Assembly: GCF_003337235.1 (NCBI RefSeq) | Contig: NZ_QPJC01000007.1 | Span: forward strand, 1-64,000 | Origin: Halopolyspora algeriensis | Lineage (GTDB): Bacteria; Actinomycetota; Actinomycetes; Mycobacteriales; Pseudonocardiaceae | Direction of reading: 5' to 3' | DNA length: 64,000 nt | Shown: positions 1-7,594 of the stretch, in pieces | Layout of the letters: the number at the start of each line of letters is the position of its first letter | How positions within the stretch are numbered: position 1 is the first letter of the stretch | The notes under the pieces: model-generated | What the model was told of the DNA's origin: nothing | The model's database searches: none | What the model saw: the letters and a program-made list of their open reading frames with translations, nothing else | Made by a program: the position numbers and the translations under genes

Positions 1-39
1 GGTGTTCAGGTCTTTCGTCACACATCGATCATGAACACC
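1..39. repeat. Inverted repeat at the window edge
   Basis: GGTGTTCA at 1-8 is the exact reverse complement of TGAACACC at 32-39, leaving a 23-nt spacer. It lies about 100 bp upstream of the thioesterase gene. It may be an operator half-pair or part of a terminator that continues beyond the left edge, which cannot be resolved here. Confidence 0.3.
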
Positions 40-144
40 CTCCACCTATCCCCGTGCCCGGCCCCTTCACGCGACCTTCACGGAATCAACCATCTAGGCT
101 GCACCCCTGACCACTGGTGCGCACAGGTTGAGGAGGACGATCCA

Positions 145-594
145 GTGACGGCCACGGAGAACGGCGAAGCGCTGACCGGGGAGAATCCCATGTTGTTCGA
201 GTCGCAGGTGCCCGATGAGGAACTGCTGTGGCATCGGATGGGCATGGAGGTCACCGAATGCACCCCCGATCGTGTGGTCGGGACCATGCCGGTTTCCGGA
301 AACCGGCAGCCGTACGGGCTGCTGCACGGCGGCGCCAACGCCGTGCTCGCCGAGAGCCTCGGTTCCACCGCGGCCGTGCTGAACGCCGGGCCGGGGCGGA
401 TCGCGGTCGGACTGGAGTTGTCCTGCACCCATCACCGCGCTGCCACGGACGGTGTCGTGACCGGCGTGGCCACTCCCCTGCACCGGGGTGGCAGCACGGC
501 CACCTACGAAATCGTGATCACCGACGAGCGGGGGAAGCGGACCTGCTCGGCCCGGCTGACCTGCGTGCTGCGCGACCAGCCACCGGGGCAGTGA
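145..594 (+). CDS. PaaI-type hotdog thioesterase
   Basis: A 149-aa single-domain hotdog-fold protein, probably hydrolysing acyl-CoA thioesters in the cytosol. The family signature is visible at mid-protein (LLHGGANAVLAES), where the HGG followed by an acidic residue on the long helix forms the catalytic site in PaaI/YbgC-like enzymes. The GTG at 145 was chosen because AGGAGG at 131-136 sits 8 nt upstream; the frame is open further upstream, but no better ribosome-binding site is seen. It is a single-gene unit, convergent with pdtaR. In related actinomycetes a thioesterase beside pdtaR is common, from memory. The substrate cannot be told from the sequence. Confidence 0.85.
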   Translation: MTATENGEALTGENPMLFESQVPDEELLWHRMGMEVTECTPDRVVGTMPVSGNRQPYGLLHGGANAVLAESLGSTAAVLNAGPGRIAVGLELSCTHHRAATDGVVTGVATPLHRGGSTATYEIVITDERGKRTCSARLTCVLRDQPPGQ

Positions 595-695
595 GAGCAT
601 TCCGGCTCCCGGCGCCGAACAGCCGGGGGCCGGAGCGGGGGGGCCGGAGCGGGTGGAGGCGGAGGCGAGCCACTCGGTCTCCCCGAGCGCTCGGG

Positions 696-1307
696 CTACT
701 CCAGGTTGTCCAGCACGGCCTGCGCCACGGCTTTCATCGTGGTGCGCCGGTCCATGGCCGTGCGTTGCAGCCAGCGAAACGACTCCGGCTCGGACAGGTC
801 GTGGTTGCTCATCAGCAGGCCCTTGGCACGTTCGATCGTCTTGCGCGCCTCGAGACGTTCGGAGAGCTCCGTCACCTCCGCCTCCAGGGCCTGGGCTTCG
901 GTGAAGCGGGAGGCGGCGAGTTCGATCGCCGGGACCAGGTCGCGCTTGGCGAACGGTTTGACCAGGTACGCCATCGCTCCCGCGTCCCGGGCTCGCTCGA
1001 CCAGGTCCCGCTGGCTGAACGCGGTGAGGATCACCACCGGGGCGATCCGCTCCCCCACGATCGACGAGGCAGCCTCGATCCCGTCCATCTTGGGCATCTT
1101 GATATCCAGGATGACCAGGTCGGGACGCAATTCGTCCGCGAGGCGGATCGCCTCCTGCCCGTCACCGGCCTCACCGACGACCTCGTAGCCCTCTTCCCGC
1201 AGCATTTCCACCAGATCGAGCCTGATCAGCGCCTCGTCCTCGGCCACGAGCACGCGGCGTTGCGTCGTCTGAGCCGCACTTGGGTCCTCGGCAGCCGGCG
1301 TGGTCAC
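696..1307 (-). CDS. pdtaR: ANTAR-domain response regulator, PdtaR type
   Basis: A 203-aa two-domain protein. An N-terminal CheY-like receiver (residues about 18-130) carries the acidic pair in VAEDEA, phospho-acceptor Asp68 (LVILDIKMPKMDG) and the conserved Lys in LVKPF. A C-terminal ANTAR RNA-binding domain (about 140-200) follows. In mycobacteria PdtaR is phosphorylated by the PdtaS kinase and acts as an antiterminator on nascent RNA. Length and architecture match PdtaR (Rv1626). It starts at GTG 1307 with AGGAGG just upstream. No cognate histidine kinase is encoded in this window, as is usual for this pair. Confidence 0.92.
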   Translation of the reverse strand: MTTPAAEDPSAAQTTQRRVLVAEDEALIRLDLVEMLREEGYEVVGEAGDGQEAIRLADELRPDLVILDIKMPKMDGIEAASSIVGERIAPVVILTAFSQRDLVERARDAGAMAYLVKPFAKRDLVPAIELAASRFTEAQALEAEVTELSERLEARKTIERAKGLLMSNHDLSEPESFRWLQRTAMDRRTTMKAVAQAVLDNLE

Positions 1308-1519
1308 CGGGTCCTCCTGGATGGTTCTCGGGTCTGCCGGTGCGGTCGCACCGGAGAGTGCATTTTAGCCCCGCATACCGCAGGCTCTCTGAGCAGGGAG
1401 AGTGAGCGGCGACACCGAATCGACCGCCCGCCACGCCGCGGGAGGCTGCTCGAACAGTCGCGGCCACACCCCTGGCGGCACCGCTGATCACCGGTGGAGT
1501 ACCCTGGCTGGAAGCAGCG

Positions 1520-1593
1520 GCCCCCGTAGCCCAATCGGCAGAGGCGGCGGACTCAAAATCCGTGTAGTGTCAGTTCGAATCTGACCGGGGGCA
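1520..1593 (+). tRNA. tRNA-Leu (anticodon CAA), short variable arm
   Basis: A full cloverleaf can be folded. The acceptor stem is GCCCCCG/CGGGGGC with discriminator A. The D-stem has 3 bp (GCC/GGC) and a large loop. The anticodon stem GCGGA/TCCGT carries loop CTCAAAA, giving anticodon CAA. The variable region is only GTAGT, and the T-arm is GTCAG-TTCGAAT-CTGAC. CCA is not fully encoded (ACCT follows). CAA reads UUG, hence leucine, and the D-arm is of the Leu/Ser type. The 5-nt variable region is short for a class II tRNA. The gene borders an island with an integrase remnant, so its 3' end is a plausible former attachment site. Confidence 0.88.
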
Positions 1594-1918
1594 CCTTCTC
1601 TCACCTCCCTGAAACGGCCGCTCACCTGCGGACATGCCGTGTTCGGGCGATCACGGCGTCTGCGGGTGTTCCCGACTCGATGCGGCCTCGTGCGGGTGTT
1701 CACGGACAATGCGCGGACACGACTTGAGCTGATGCGTTGGCCATATGGTTTTGCAAGCTCGGTTCGAGCTGTTCGGGACGGCCCGGCGTTGCTTCCAGCG
1801 GCTGCACGGGTTCCTCGCTCCTTTCCGCTACGCTCGATTGCTCCTGTGGTGTGATTTCTTCCTCTGGGGCACACCAAGGACCGGTCTGCCGATACTGTGG
1901 TGCCAGCACGGAGGTTGC
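1594..1918. other. Intergenic stretch after the tRNA, no convincing gene
   Basis: About 325 bases between the tRNA and the small gene pair. Open frames here, including one antisense to the tRNA, show no family features or ribosome-binding sites. The bases are less GC-biased at third positions than in neighbouring genes. I see no second copy of the tRNA 3' end within the window that would mark the far side of an integrated element. Confidence 0.5.
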
Positions 1919-2155
1919 ATGGGCTACTGGAAAAAGCACCCCCGTAAAGATCTCGAAGAGGTACTTGAGGTATACGACCAGCATGGATGGCGAGTTGAGG
2001 ACCCTCCGAAGTACTACCGGGTGAAGTGCCCGTGCGGTGACCATCAGCGATCGATCCATCTGACCCCAAGCAACCCCAATTACGGCAAGCAGGCACTACA
2101 GTGGCTATACAGGCAACCGTGCACGGAGACCGAGGGAGGTGCTGGATGCAGGTAG
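1919..2155 (+). CDS. Small basic protein, possibly HicA-like
   Basis: A 78-aa protein starting at ATG 1919, with GGAGG 5 nt upstream. It opens with an amphipathic helix (KDLEEVLEVYDQHGW), then a P-x-K-Y-Y-x-V-x-C-P-C-G-x-H segment and an I-H-L-T-P-S stretch. This order of helix, short basic strand with a Gly-x-His, then strand resembles the HicA mRNA-interferase fold, but the similarity is judged by eye only. The next gene starts inside its last codons (10-nt overlap), an arrangement typical of toxin-antitoxin pairs. The Cys-Pro-Cys and following His might instead bind metal. Function is otherwise unknown. Confidence 0.6.
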   Translation: MGYWKKHPRKDLEEVLEVYDQHGWRVEDPPKYYRVKCPCGDHQRSIHLTPSNPNYGKQALQWLYRQPCTETEGGAGCR

Positions 2156-2493
2156 GCGTGTTCATTCACTGGACGTTCACAGTCCGCCCCGAGCACTCGG
2201 GTCTCGATCTTTTCGAGCACGGTGACCAGCTCACCGAAGCACTCCTGAACCAAGAGGCATGTACTTCGGAGCTGAAGGACTCAGCGGTGTCGGTGGATCG
2301 TCGCAACAGTGTCATCGAGATCGAAGCGAGCGTCGTGGCTTCGTCGGCCAACGAGGCGATAGCCATCGGGCAGGCTGCGATCCGTGCAGCAATCCATGCC
2401 AGCGGAGGCGGTACGCCAACGTGGCCCAGTCACGACGAGCTGGTCACGCTCCTGCCGACGAACCTGCAGACCGAAGAGCTGGCTCTGACTTAA
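2146..2493 (+). CDS. Uncharacterised partner of the small HicA-like gene
   Basis: A 115-aa protein starting at ATG 2146, with GGGAGG 7 nt upstream, overlapping the previous stop region by 10 nt. It begins with a beta strand (FIHWTFTVRP), then an acidic helix, an alternating hydrophobic strand (VIEIEASVVASS) and an Ala-rich helix, which suggests a small alpha/beta ferredoxin-like domain. No known family is recognised. Translational coupling to the preceding gene suggests the two act together, perhaps as antitoxin and toxin; this is inference from gene order. A strong hairpin terminator follows about 110 nt downstream. Confidence 0.6.
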   Translation: MQVGVFIHWTFTVRPEHSGLDLFEHGDQLTEALLNQEACTSELKDSAVSVDRRNSVIEIEASVVASSANEAIAIGQAAIRAAIHASGGGTPTWPSHDELVTLLPTNLQTEELALT

Positions 2494-2605
2494 CCTCTAC
2501 CCCACGGTGAGACAGGAAGCTCGTGGCACCACCCGTGCCGCTCTGCGAGACGGCAGCTGCTCTGCGTAGCAGTCGAGCAGTCTGTCGGCCTCCCACCTTC
2601 CGACA

Positions 2606-2638
2606 CGAAAAAGGCGCCGCCCAGGCGGCGCCTTTTCG
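2606..2638. terminator. Strong hairpin terminator with A and T tracts
   Basis: GGCGCCGCC at 2613-2621 pairs with GGCGGCGCC at 2624-2632. It is flanked by AAAA (2609-2612) and TTTT (2633-2636), which extend the stem and make it able to terminate in both directions. It closes the two-gene unit at 1919-2493. Confidence 0.8.
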
Positions 2639-2839
2639 ATGTTACCCAAGCCAGTCCACACACCCTCTTCCCCGAAGAAGCCGGGTATGGTCACCGTCTG
2701 TGTTCTCAGCGGCGCGGTACTTGCCGTGCCCAGAACATCCGTAATGGGTGGCTCGACAGCAGCGCATACGCCACTACTCCGGGCTGCTGTGCCCGTTGCC
2801 GGCACGAGGGCGCACTACGAGTCGCTCGAACCGGTTCGG

Positions 2840-3490
2840 TCACTCATGCCCCGTCACCATGTGCTCGTCGCGGCCGGAGACAGCCACACAGCAGTTCACG
2901 AGCGGACGGGTGTCATCGAGTGTGCTGCCGATGCGGTCCTGCTCCACCTCGGTGAGGTAGCGGTCGGAGATTCCGAAGACACGCGCAAGATGTAGCGCTG
3001 TGTTCGTGTGAGCCGCCGGGTATCGTGCACGAGCTCATTGATTCGACGCGAGGACTTTGTGCTGTTCGAAGCGCTCACCAGAGGGAACCGCGACGCCGAC
3101 GAGCCCGAGACGAACCCACTCGCTGCCGTAGACCGGCTGGCTGAGGAAGCCTCGCCGGCTATCCGCAGACCATGGCCGAGCAGAACTTCCACGAGTTCAG
3201 CCTCTCCAGCACTCCGAACGCGGCCCGGACCGTGTTCCGAGCAACCGCGTGCTCACGTGTCAGAATCGGCTCGGATGGCAACAGTCGGACAACATCGCGC
3301 CTGAGGACAGTGCCCCGTACGTGCGCGTCCCGTAGCCACTGACGTCCCTTCTTCCCTCGACCCACGTCTGCGCTCGCTGCCAGGCCCACCACCGCGAACC
3401 CATGCGCTCGCCCTCGAACGACTCGATGTCCTGGAACATCGCACACCGGTAATCCTCGGACTCGCCCCTCCACCACCGACGCACTCTCAC
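2840..3490 (-). pseudogene. Frameshifted remnants of one or two regulator-like genes
   Basis: The minus strand carries protein-like stretches in different frames. The first (3490 to about 3345) begins at a GTG overlapping the stop of the 331-aa gene in a GTGA junction and is Trp-rich (MGSRWWAWQRAQTWV). Another frame then reads LPSEPILTREHAVARNTVR (about 3215-3275), resembling the winged helix of GntR-type regulators. Further down come FLSQPVYGSEWVRLG and, past an in-frame TGA, ARVFGISDRYLTEVEQDR, ending at 2840. A GntR-like gene broken by frameshifts fits best. A genuine short 76-aa gene at 3260-3490, as the last member of the operon, cannot be excluded. Confidence 0.4.
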
Positions 3491-4482
3491 TGGTGCCGGC
3501 TGTGGCGTTCATCGTTCTCGGCGAGCGTGTTGAGTTCTCCGTAGGCGTCGAGGAAATCACCGATCTCCGCACGTCGTTTCCGCCGCACCAGTACCGCCCT
3601 GAACATCGCCACCCCCAACAGGGAGAGCATCACCACTGCGATGGCCAGCATGACGTAGAAGCGACTCCCATCACCGGGCTCGAAGGATCCCAGTGTTCCG
3701 AACAAGATGATCGTGCCGAAGATCCCGTAGAAGAACGCCAGCGCGACCTGTCTGTTGAACCGCTTCGCCCAGTACTTGTGCCGCTCCCGCGCCCAGTTCA
3801 GCTGCGTGGGAGAGAGTGGATCGGTCCCGTTGTCGCGCTTGATTTCTTCTGCGCGTGCGGCGACCACCGGATCCTGCCGCAGCTCAGTCGGTGTCGCTCC
3901 TTGAACGAACGAGCCATCGTCGTTGTCCAACACGACATCGCCAGGTCGGGACAAGAGCAGCATGTTCCCGGCAGAAGCAGGATCGGTGCCGGTTATGGCC
4001 CATCCAACCGCCTCGGCGGCTGCCCGGATGTCAGCGCGCGACAGGTCCCCGTATTGGGAGGTGTCGAGTCGGTACTGGCCGCGAACATCCGGCTCGGCAG
4101 TCTTGAGTTCGTCAGTCAACCGCTGCCCGGAACTTGCTTCGCGCACCTGTCCGGGCGCTTCTGCAGGGCTGCGAACGAAACACAGGAACCAGCCTCTGTC
4201 CTGTAGGTCTTCGCCCCGGAATGCCCATCCCAGCTTTCCGAGCACATCGATGATCTCGGATTTTGAAAGCTCCCGGTAGTGCACCCAGTCAATGTGAAAA
4301 TCTCCCCACCGGTACCGATCCTCGACCTGTGCTTTTTCAAGCTGCAGCAACTGCCGCTTCCGGCGTCTGTTCCTGATGCTGCGCGGGACCCCCCACAGAT
4401 GCGCACCGACAACCAGGAAAGAAAATAAGAGCGACGGCAACAGTATCCACAGGGCAACACTGTCGGCTATTTCCTCACGCAC
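3487..4482 (-). CDS. Membrane protein with a duplicated unknown domain
   Basis: 331 aa, not recognised. It has an N-terminal membrane segment (about 9-29), then two similar blocks at residues 66-106 and 141-180. Each block shows L-S at its start, an Ile six residues on, G-W-A, G-x-D and a closing hydrophobic strand with R-S/P. Two more membrane segments follow near 246-266 and 276-297, then a basic tail. It starts at ATG 4482, overlapping the upstream stop by 8 nt, and belongs to the leftward type VII substrate operon. A membrane partner or immunity protein of the 420-aa secreted protein is possible, by position only. Confidence 0.7.
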   Translation of the reverse strand: MREEIADSVALWILLPSLLFSFLVVGAHLWGVPRSIRNRRRKRQLLQLEKAQVEDRYRWGDFHIDWVHYRELSKSEIIDVLGKLGWAFRGEDLQDRGWFLCFVRSPAEAPGQVREASSGQRLTDELKTAEPDVRGQYRLDTSQYGDLSRADIRAAAEAVGWAITGTDPASAGNMLLLSRPGDVVLDNDDGSFVQGATPTELRQDPVVAARAEEIKRDNGTDPLSPTQLNWARERHKYWAKRFNRQVALAFFYGIFGTIILFGTLGSFEPGDGSRFYVMLAIAVVMLSLLGVAMFRAVLVRRKRRAEIGDFLDAYGELNTLAENDERHSRHQ

Positions 4483-4789
4483 GGCCGCTCGCTTTCTTTC
4501 GAGATTGCGGATGATCGAAGAACTGCATGTATCGACTTCCGTACCTAGTGGAATCGCGAACGTACCGAAGCCCCTCTGCCGAGGCGATTTCCTTTACCAT
4601 GTGGTCGGACAGCGGATGTATCTTCCATCGCGCCACCTCGGCGTACCCATCGCTATTCCTGCTACCGTACAGATCGCCTCGAACACGTGCAGCAGCCTTA
4701 CCCACGCTCTGAAAGAGCGGGATGATCCGATCCATCGCCACCCACAGCATGACCAAGGCGAAGAGAGAACTCCCAATAATCGTGCCCAT
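4475..4789 (-). CDS. Small membrane-anchored protein with one copy of the same domain
   Basis: 104 aa, unknown family. A single N-terminal membrane segment (about 5-25) is followed by a soluble tail. Residues 59-94 contain a third copy of the block seen twice in the next gene: leading L-S, an Ile eight or so residues on, a G-x-R-Y in place of G-W-A, and a closing aromatic-rich strand. The gene lies 27 nt downstream of the 221-aa gene's stop and overlaps the 331-aa gene's start, so the two are probably translated together. The shared domain suggests that the two proteins were derived from one another or act as a pair. Confidence 0.65.
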   Translation of the reverse strand: MGTIIGSSLFALVMLWVAMDRIIPLFQSVGKAAARVRGDLYGSRNSDGYAEVARWKIHPLSDHMVKEIASAEGLRYVRDSTRYGSRYMQFFDHPQSRKKASGRA

Positions 4790-4816
4790 TCGACCGCTCC
4801 TCCCGTCCTGGGGTCC

Positions 4817-5482
4817 TCAGAGCCCAGCCAGTAGATCACCGATTGACTTCTTTGCCGGGTCGGTGAAAGAGACGCTGGTGGCGATCCCGTTCAGCATCGA
4901 CACGTAGTGCTCCCAGTCGTCCAAACTTTCGCTGGACACACCGAGTACAGCCATCCTCCGGCCACCGGGGAACGGGAGGATCACCTGTGCTTGTCGAACG
5001 CGGTGGACGTTTTCCACCGACTTTCCCGTTACCGACACCGGAAGTCGAACCTCTACTTCCTCTCCGACCACGAGAGCCTCACCAGCTGGGTAGTCCGCAA
5101 ACCCGACCTTGCGACGCCCGTCCGGCTGCCGAAGAGCACTGGCGACTGCGGCGAGCGGCCGATGGGCCGACAAGTCGGCCTCCTTGACCAGAATGCTGAA
5201 CTGCGATGTGGTCAGCTTGGACGGATCAGCGTCCGAACGCGCGACGCAGTGGCCCACGTAGACCGCTCCCTGATTCAGAAGCTGAGAGAGCATCAACTCC
5301 TGAAGGAATACTATGTGCACCTGTTCGGCAACAGACGCTCCGCCCAGCGACGCGGCGATATTCTCGTATCCACGTCTGATCCGCTGTTCAGGATCTTCGT
5401 CGAAATCTACGTGATGAAGCTGTTCCGGAACCGTGAAGCAAATCGGAACCGCACATTCGTCCTCTACTCCCGCAGCCAACAA
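4817..5482 (-). CDS. Uncharacterised protein downstream of a type VII substrate
   Basis: 221 aa, soluble, no signal peptide. An N-terminal mixed alpha/beta part (with YENIAASLGG) is followed by strands with a conserved-looking ADYPAG-x-ALVVGEEVEVRLPV stretch and an acidic-aromatic C-terminal helix (SLDDWEHYVSMLNGI). I recall similar proteins next to WXG100-like genes in other actinomycetes, but no function is known to me; a chaperone or regulator of the secreted neighbour is conceivable. The start is taken at TTG 5482 with GAGGG about 6 nt upstream. It begins 9 nt after the stop of the 420-aa gene. Confidence 0.65.
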   Translation of the reverse strand: MLAAGVEDECAVPICFTVPEQLHHVDFDEDPEQRIRRGYENIAASLGGASVAEQVHIVFLQELMLSQLLNQGAVYVGHCVARSDADPSKLTTSQFSILVKEADLSAHRPLAAVASALRQPDGRRKVGFADYPAGEALVVGEEVEVRLPVSVTGKSVENVHRVRQAQVILPFPGGRRMAVLGVSSESLDDWEHYVSMLNGIATSVSFTDPAKKSIGDLLAGL

Positions 5483-5491
5483 CTGTCACCC

Positions 5492-6754
5492 TCACTTGAG
5501 TTGGATACCACTCAGAATGGCACCAGCCGCACCGGCGGAATTTTTGGCATCAGTGGTGTCCTGACCTTTTTCGAACAGGCCCACCCCAGAAGGGACCTGC
5601 AATGCCACGTCGGTGCCTCCTTGAAGCACCTTGGCCGCGCTTTCCTGTGCGCCTGCAGTGGCAGCATCAGCGAGAAGCTGATTTCCTCCCACTGCTTTCT
5701 CCGCGACCCATTGGAATGCCTTGGCGGGTTCCTTCATGTCTCTCACGACCGAATCAATTTCATCCGAAAACCCTTTACTGCCTTTGGCTACGGCCTCTCC
5801 CGCTGTATCGAGCATCCCGGCCGCGCCGGTTGTCCTGGTAACGTCGACCACGCGATCCACTCCCGCCACGACGTCGCCTGCCGCATTGAAACCCTTGGAC
5901 ACGGCACCGACACCCGGAAGTACCCCCAGCACGTCGCCACCAACTGTCATCCAAGCATTGGGGTCGTCGTACTTCTCGTTGGCCACCATGTCCCCGCCAT
6001 GGGCAGCGAGCGCCACTCCACCTGCGGCCAACGCTATTGGCCCGGCAATCGGGATGAACGCGGGGATGAGCGCCAGTGCGCCGGCGACCGTGGAGACGAT
6101 CCCGGCGATGTCACCGAGGTCACCGAGGTGGTCCTTGAACCACTTACCCGGGTCGTCGAAGAGCTCACCGAAGGATTCGAAAAAGGCCTTGTTCGGTGCT
6201 TTCTCAGCCGCCTCGTTCAAGGCTTTCGAGCATGTTCTGGCGTCATCTTCCCAGGTGTCTTGAAGAGCCTCGGCCTTCTTTCGAATGGCTTCGACCGCTC
6301 CCCACGCGTCATTCGCGGCGTTGATCTTCTTTGTTGCGCTATCGCGCAACTCCGGACTGTCCGCTTGCTGCACGGCCGCGCTGCGGGCGGCTTCTGCCGC
6401 GGCATTCTTGGCGTTGTAGTCCTCGAGTGCCTGGCGCGCCTGCTGTTCCAGGCGTACCGCTTCCTTCTGGTGTTCCTCCAGGCGGTCGCCCCAGGTTCGC
6501 AATGCCTTACCGGCAGCCTCCAGTGAGGAGTGCGCATCGTTCAGGTACTTCGGCAGCTCGCCGAGATCTTCCGCGAACGCTCGCGCAGCTTCACCTGTCC
6601 ACACGTCCCGCTGGCCCTGAACGGACTTCAGTACGTCATATGCCTCTTCGGAATACTTGCCGGTGTCGGTCATCTGCTCGGCGATGTCTCGCACCATCGC
6701 CACATTGCCGCGAGCGGGATCGAACCCCAGCGATGGATACTTCGTGCCGCTCAT
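5492..6754 (-). CDS. Putative type VII secretion substrate with WXG-like N-terminus
   Basis: 420 aa. Residues 1-75 form a helical WXG100-like region with W52-T-G54 in the turn. Residues about 75-185 are long charged helices, probably coiled coil. Residues about 215-252 are strongly hydrophobic and Gly/Ala-rich, able to span or insert into a membrane. The rest is Ala/Gly-rich with no recognised toxin motif. This layout resembles large ESX/T7SS effectors with an N-terminal targeting domain. Its ATG overlaps the TGA of the WXG100-like gene (TGATG), so the two are translationally coupled and may be co-secreted. No ESX core genes (eccC and others) are in the window. Confidence 0.7.
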   Translation of the reverse strand: MSGTKYPSLGFDPARGNVAMVRDIAEQMTDTGKYSEEAYDVLKSVQGQRDVWTGEAARAFAEDLGELPKYLNDAHSSLEAAGKALRTWGDRLEEHQKEAVRLEQQARQALEDYNAKNAAAEAARSAAVQQADSPELRDSATKKINAANDAWGAVEAIRKKAEALQDTWEDDARTCSKALNEAAEKAPNKAFFESFGELFDDPGKWFKDHLGDLGDIAGIVSTVAGALALIPAFIPIAGPIALAAGGVALAAHGGDMVANEKYDDPNAWMTVGGDVLGVLPGVGAVSKGFNAAGDVVAGVDRVVDVTRTTGAAGMLDTAGEAVAKGSKGFSDEIDSVVRDMKEPAKAFQWVAEKAVGGNQLLADAATAGAQESAAKVLQGGTDVALQVPSGVGLFEKGQDTTDAKNSAGAAGAILSGIQLK

Positions 6755-7107
6755 CACGCATCCCCCGCCGTGTTCTGACCGCCTGCCGGTTCTCCACTGG
6801 TCGCTACGGCAACGCCGGTTGCCATCTTCTCCAAGTCCTGCGCGATGGCACTGTCGAGCTCGACATAGCACTGCTTGGAAGCGTCAAGAGATCCCTTGAT
6901 CTTTTCGACCGCGTCACGGAGCTTGTCCAAGCCTTCCTTCCAGTCGGCCCTGAAGTTGGAGCAAGCTTGATCGAGGCCTTCCGGGCCGATGGAATCCGGA
7001 CCGGCCTTTTCCATGCGTTTGGTAGCGCTGCTGATGTTCTCGGTGGTCCGGTCCAGGTTCTTGCCGAGCGCGTCCAGTCCCCCGATGTCAACCGACAAGT
7101 CCGGCAC
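6754..7107 (-). CDS. WXG100-like small protein
   Basis: 117 aa, almost entirely helical, with Trp56 near the middle (FRADWKEGLDKL) where WXG100 proteins place the W of their turn. Polar residues follow from about residue 98. Such proteins form helical hairpins that pair with a partner and are exported by type VII systems. The start was chosen at GTG 7107 with AGGGA 7 nt upstream. The frame itself runs on upstream into an integrase fragment, which is therefore not part of this protein. It is the first gene of the leftward operon. Confidence 0.7.
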   Translation of the reverse strand: MPDLSVDIGGLDALGKNLDRTTENISSATKRMEKAGPDSIGPEGLDQACSNFRADWKEGLDKLRDAVEKIKGSLDASKQCYVELDSAIAQDLEKMATGVAVATSGEPAGGQNTAGDA

Positions 7108-7301
7108 TGCTACATCCCTACGTGAAGACTGCGGTTCGTAAGCGGTGTGACCATACTCGAGCTCGATCTTTACCTGGCCCCTGTCGGTCGTATTTGCTCC
7201 GAACAGCGGTGCCGACCATCGGCGTCTCCAGTGATACGCCCTGCGTACGGGCAACCTGTTTCCTGACGCGTGGCGAGGCAGATGGCCAAGATCACACACG
7301 T

Positions 7302-7557
7302 TCCCGGCTATCCTGCTTTCAACGTTTGTTGAATACGGCGCTGTGCGGCACCCCTGCCTTGCCAGGCACTTGGCGTAGATCTGCAGGAGCACGGTCACGC
7401 TGTGCCCGGGCCATTCGGCGACCCGAGTCGGCGGGACACCGGCGGACAGCCAGGTCGATACGGCCGCATGCCGGAGATCACAGGGAAGCTTGGCCGGCGG
7501 TGAGGCGACCGAATATCGCCGGGACCGGCGATCTTTCACCGGCCCGGCCGAGATCAC
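7302..7557 (-). pseudogene. C-terminal fragment of a tyrosine integrase
   Basis: The minus strand encodes the C-terminal catalytic end of a phage/ICE-type tyrosine recombinase. DLRHAAVSTWLSAGVPPTRV holds the second catalytic Arg. It is followed by AEWPGHSV (His box) and LLQIYAKCL, with the nucleophile Tyr. The N-terminal arm and core-binding domains and the first catalytic Arg are absent, and no start is available, so it is a relic. It lies at the far end of the island whose other end is the tRNA-Leu, consistent with an old integration event. The frame fuses by chance into the WXG100-like gene downstream. Confidence 0.75.
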
Positions 7558-7594
7558 TTCAACCTGCGGTGATGCACAGCAGGGCAGTGGTGCA

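Noticed and set aside
601-695. G-rich short tandem repeats after the thioesterase gene
   Set aside because: GGCCGGAGCGGG occurs twice but is a GC-compositional repeat without a clear hairpin or gene link.
1488-2165. A 225-codon minus-strand frame over the tRNA gene
   Set aside because: It is antisense to a well-folded tRNA and to the gene at 1919; the translated tRNA antisense gives a known annotation artefact and there is no ribosome-binding site.
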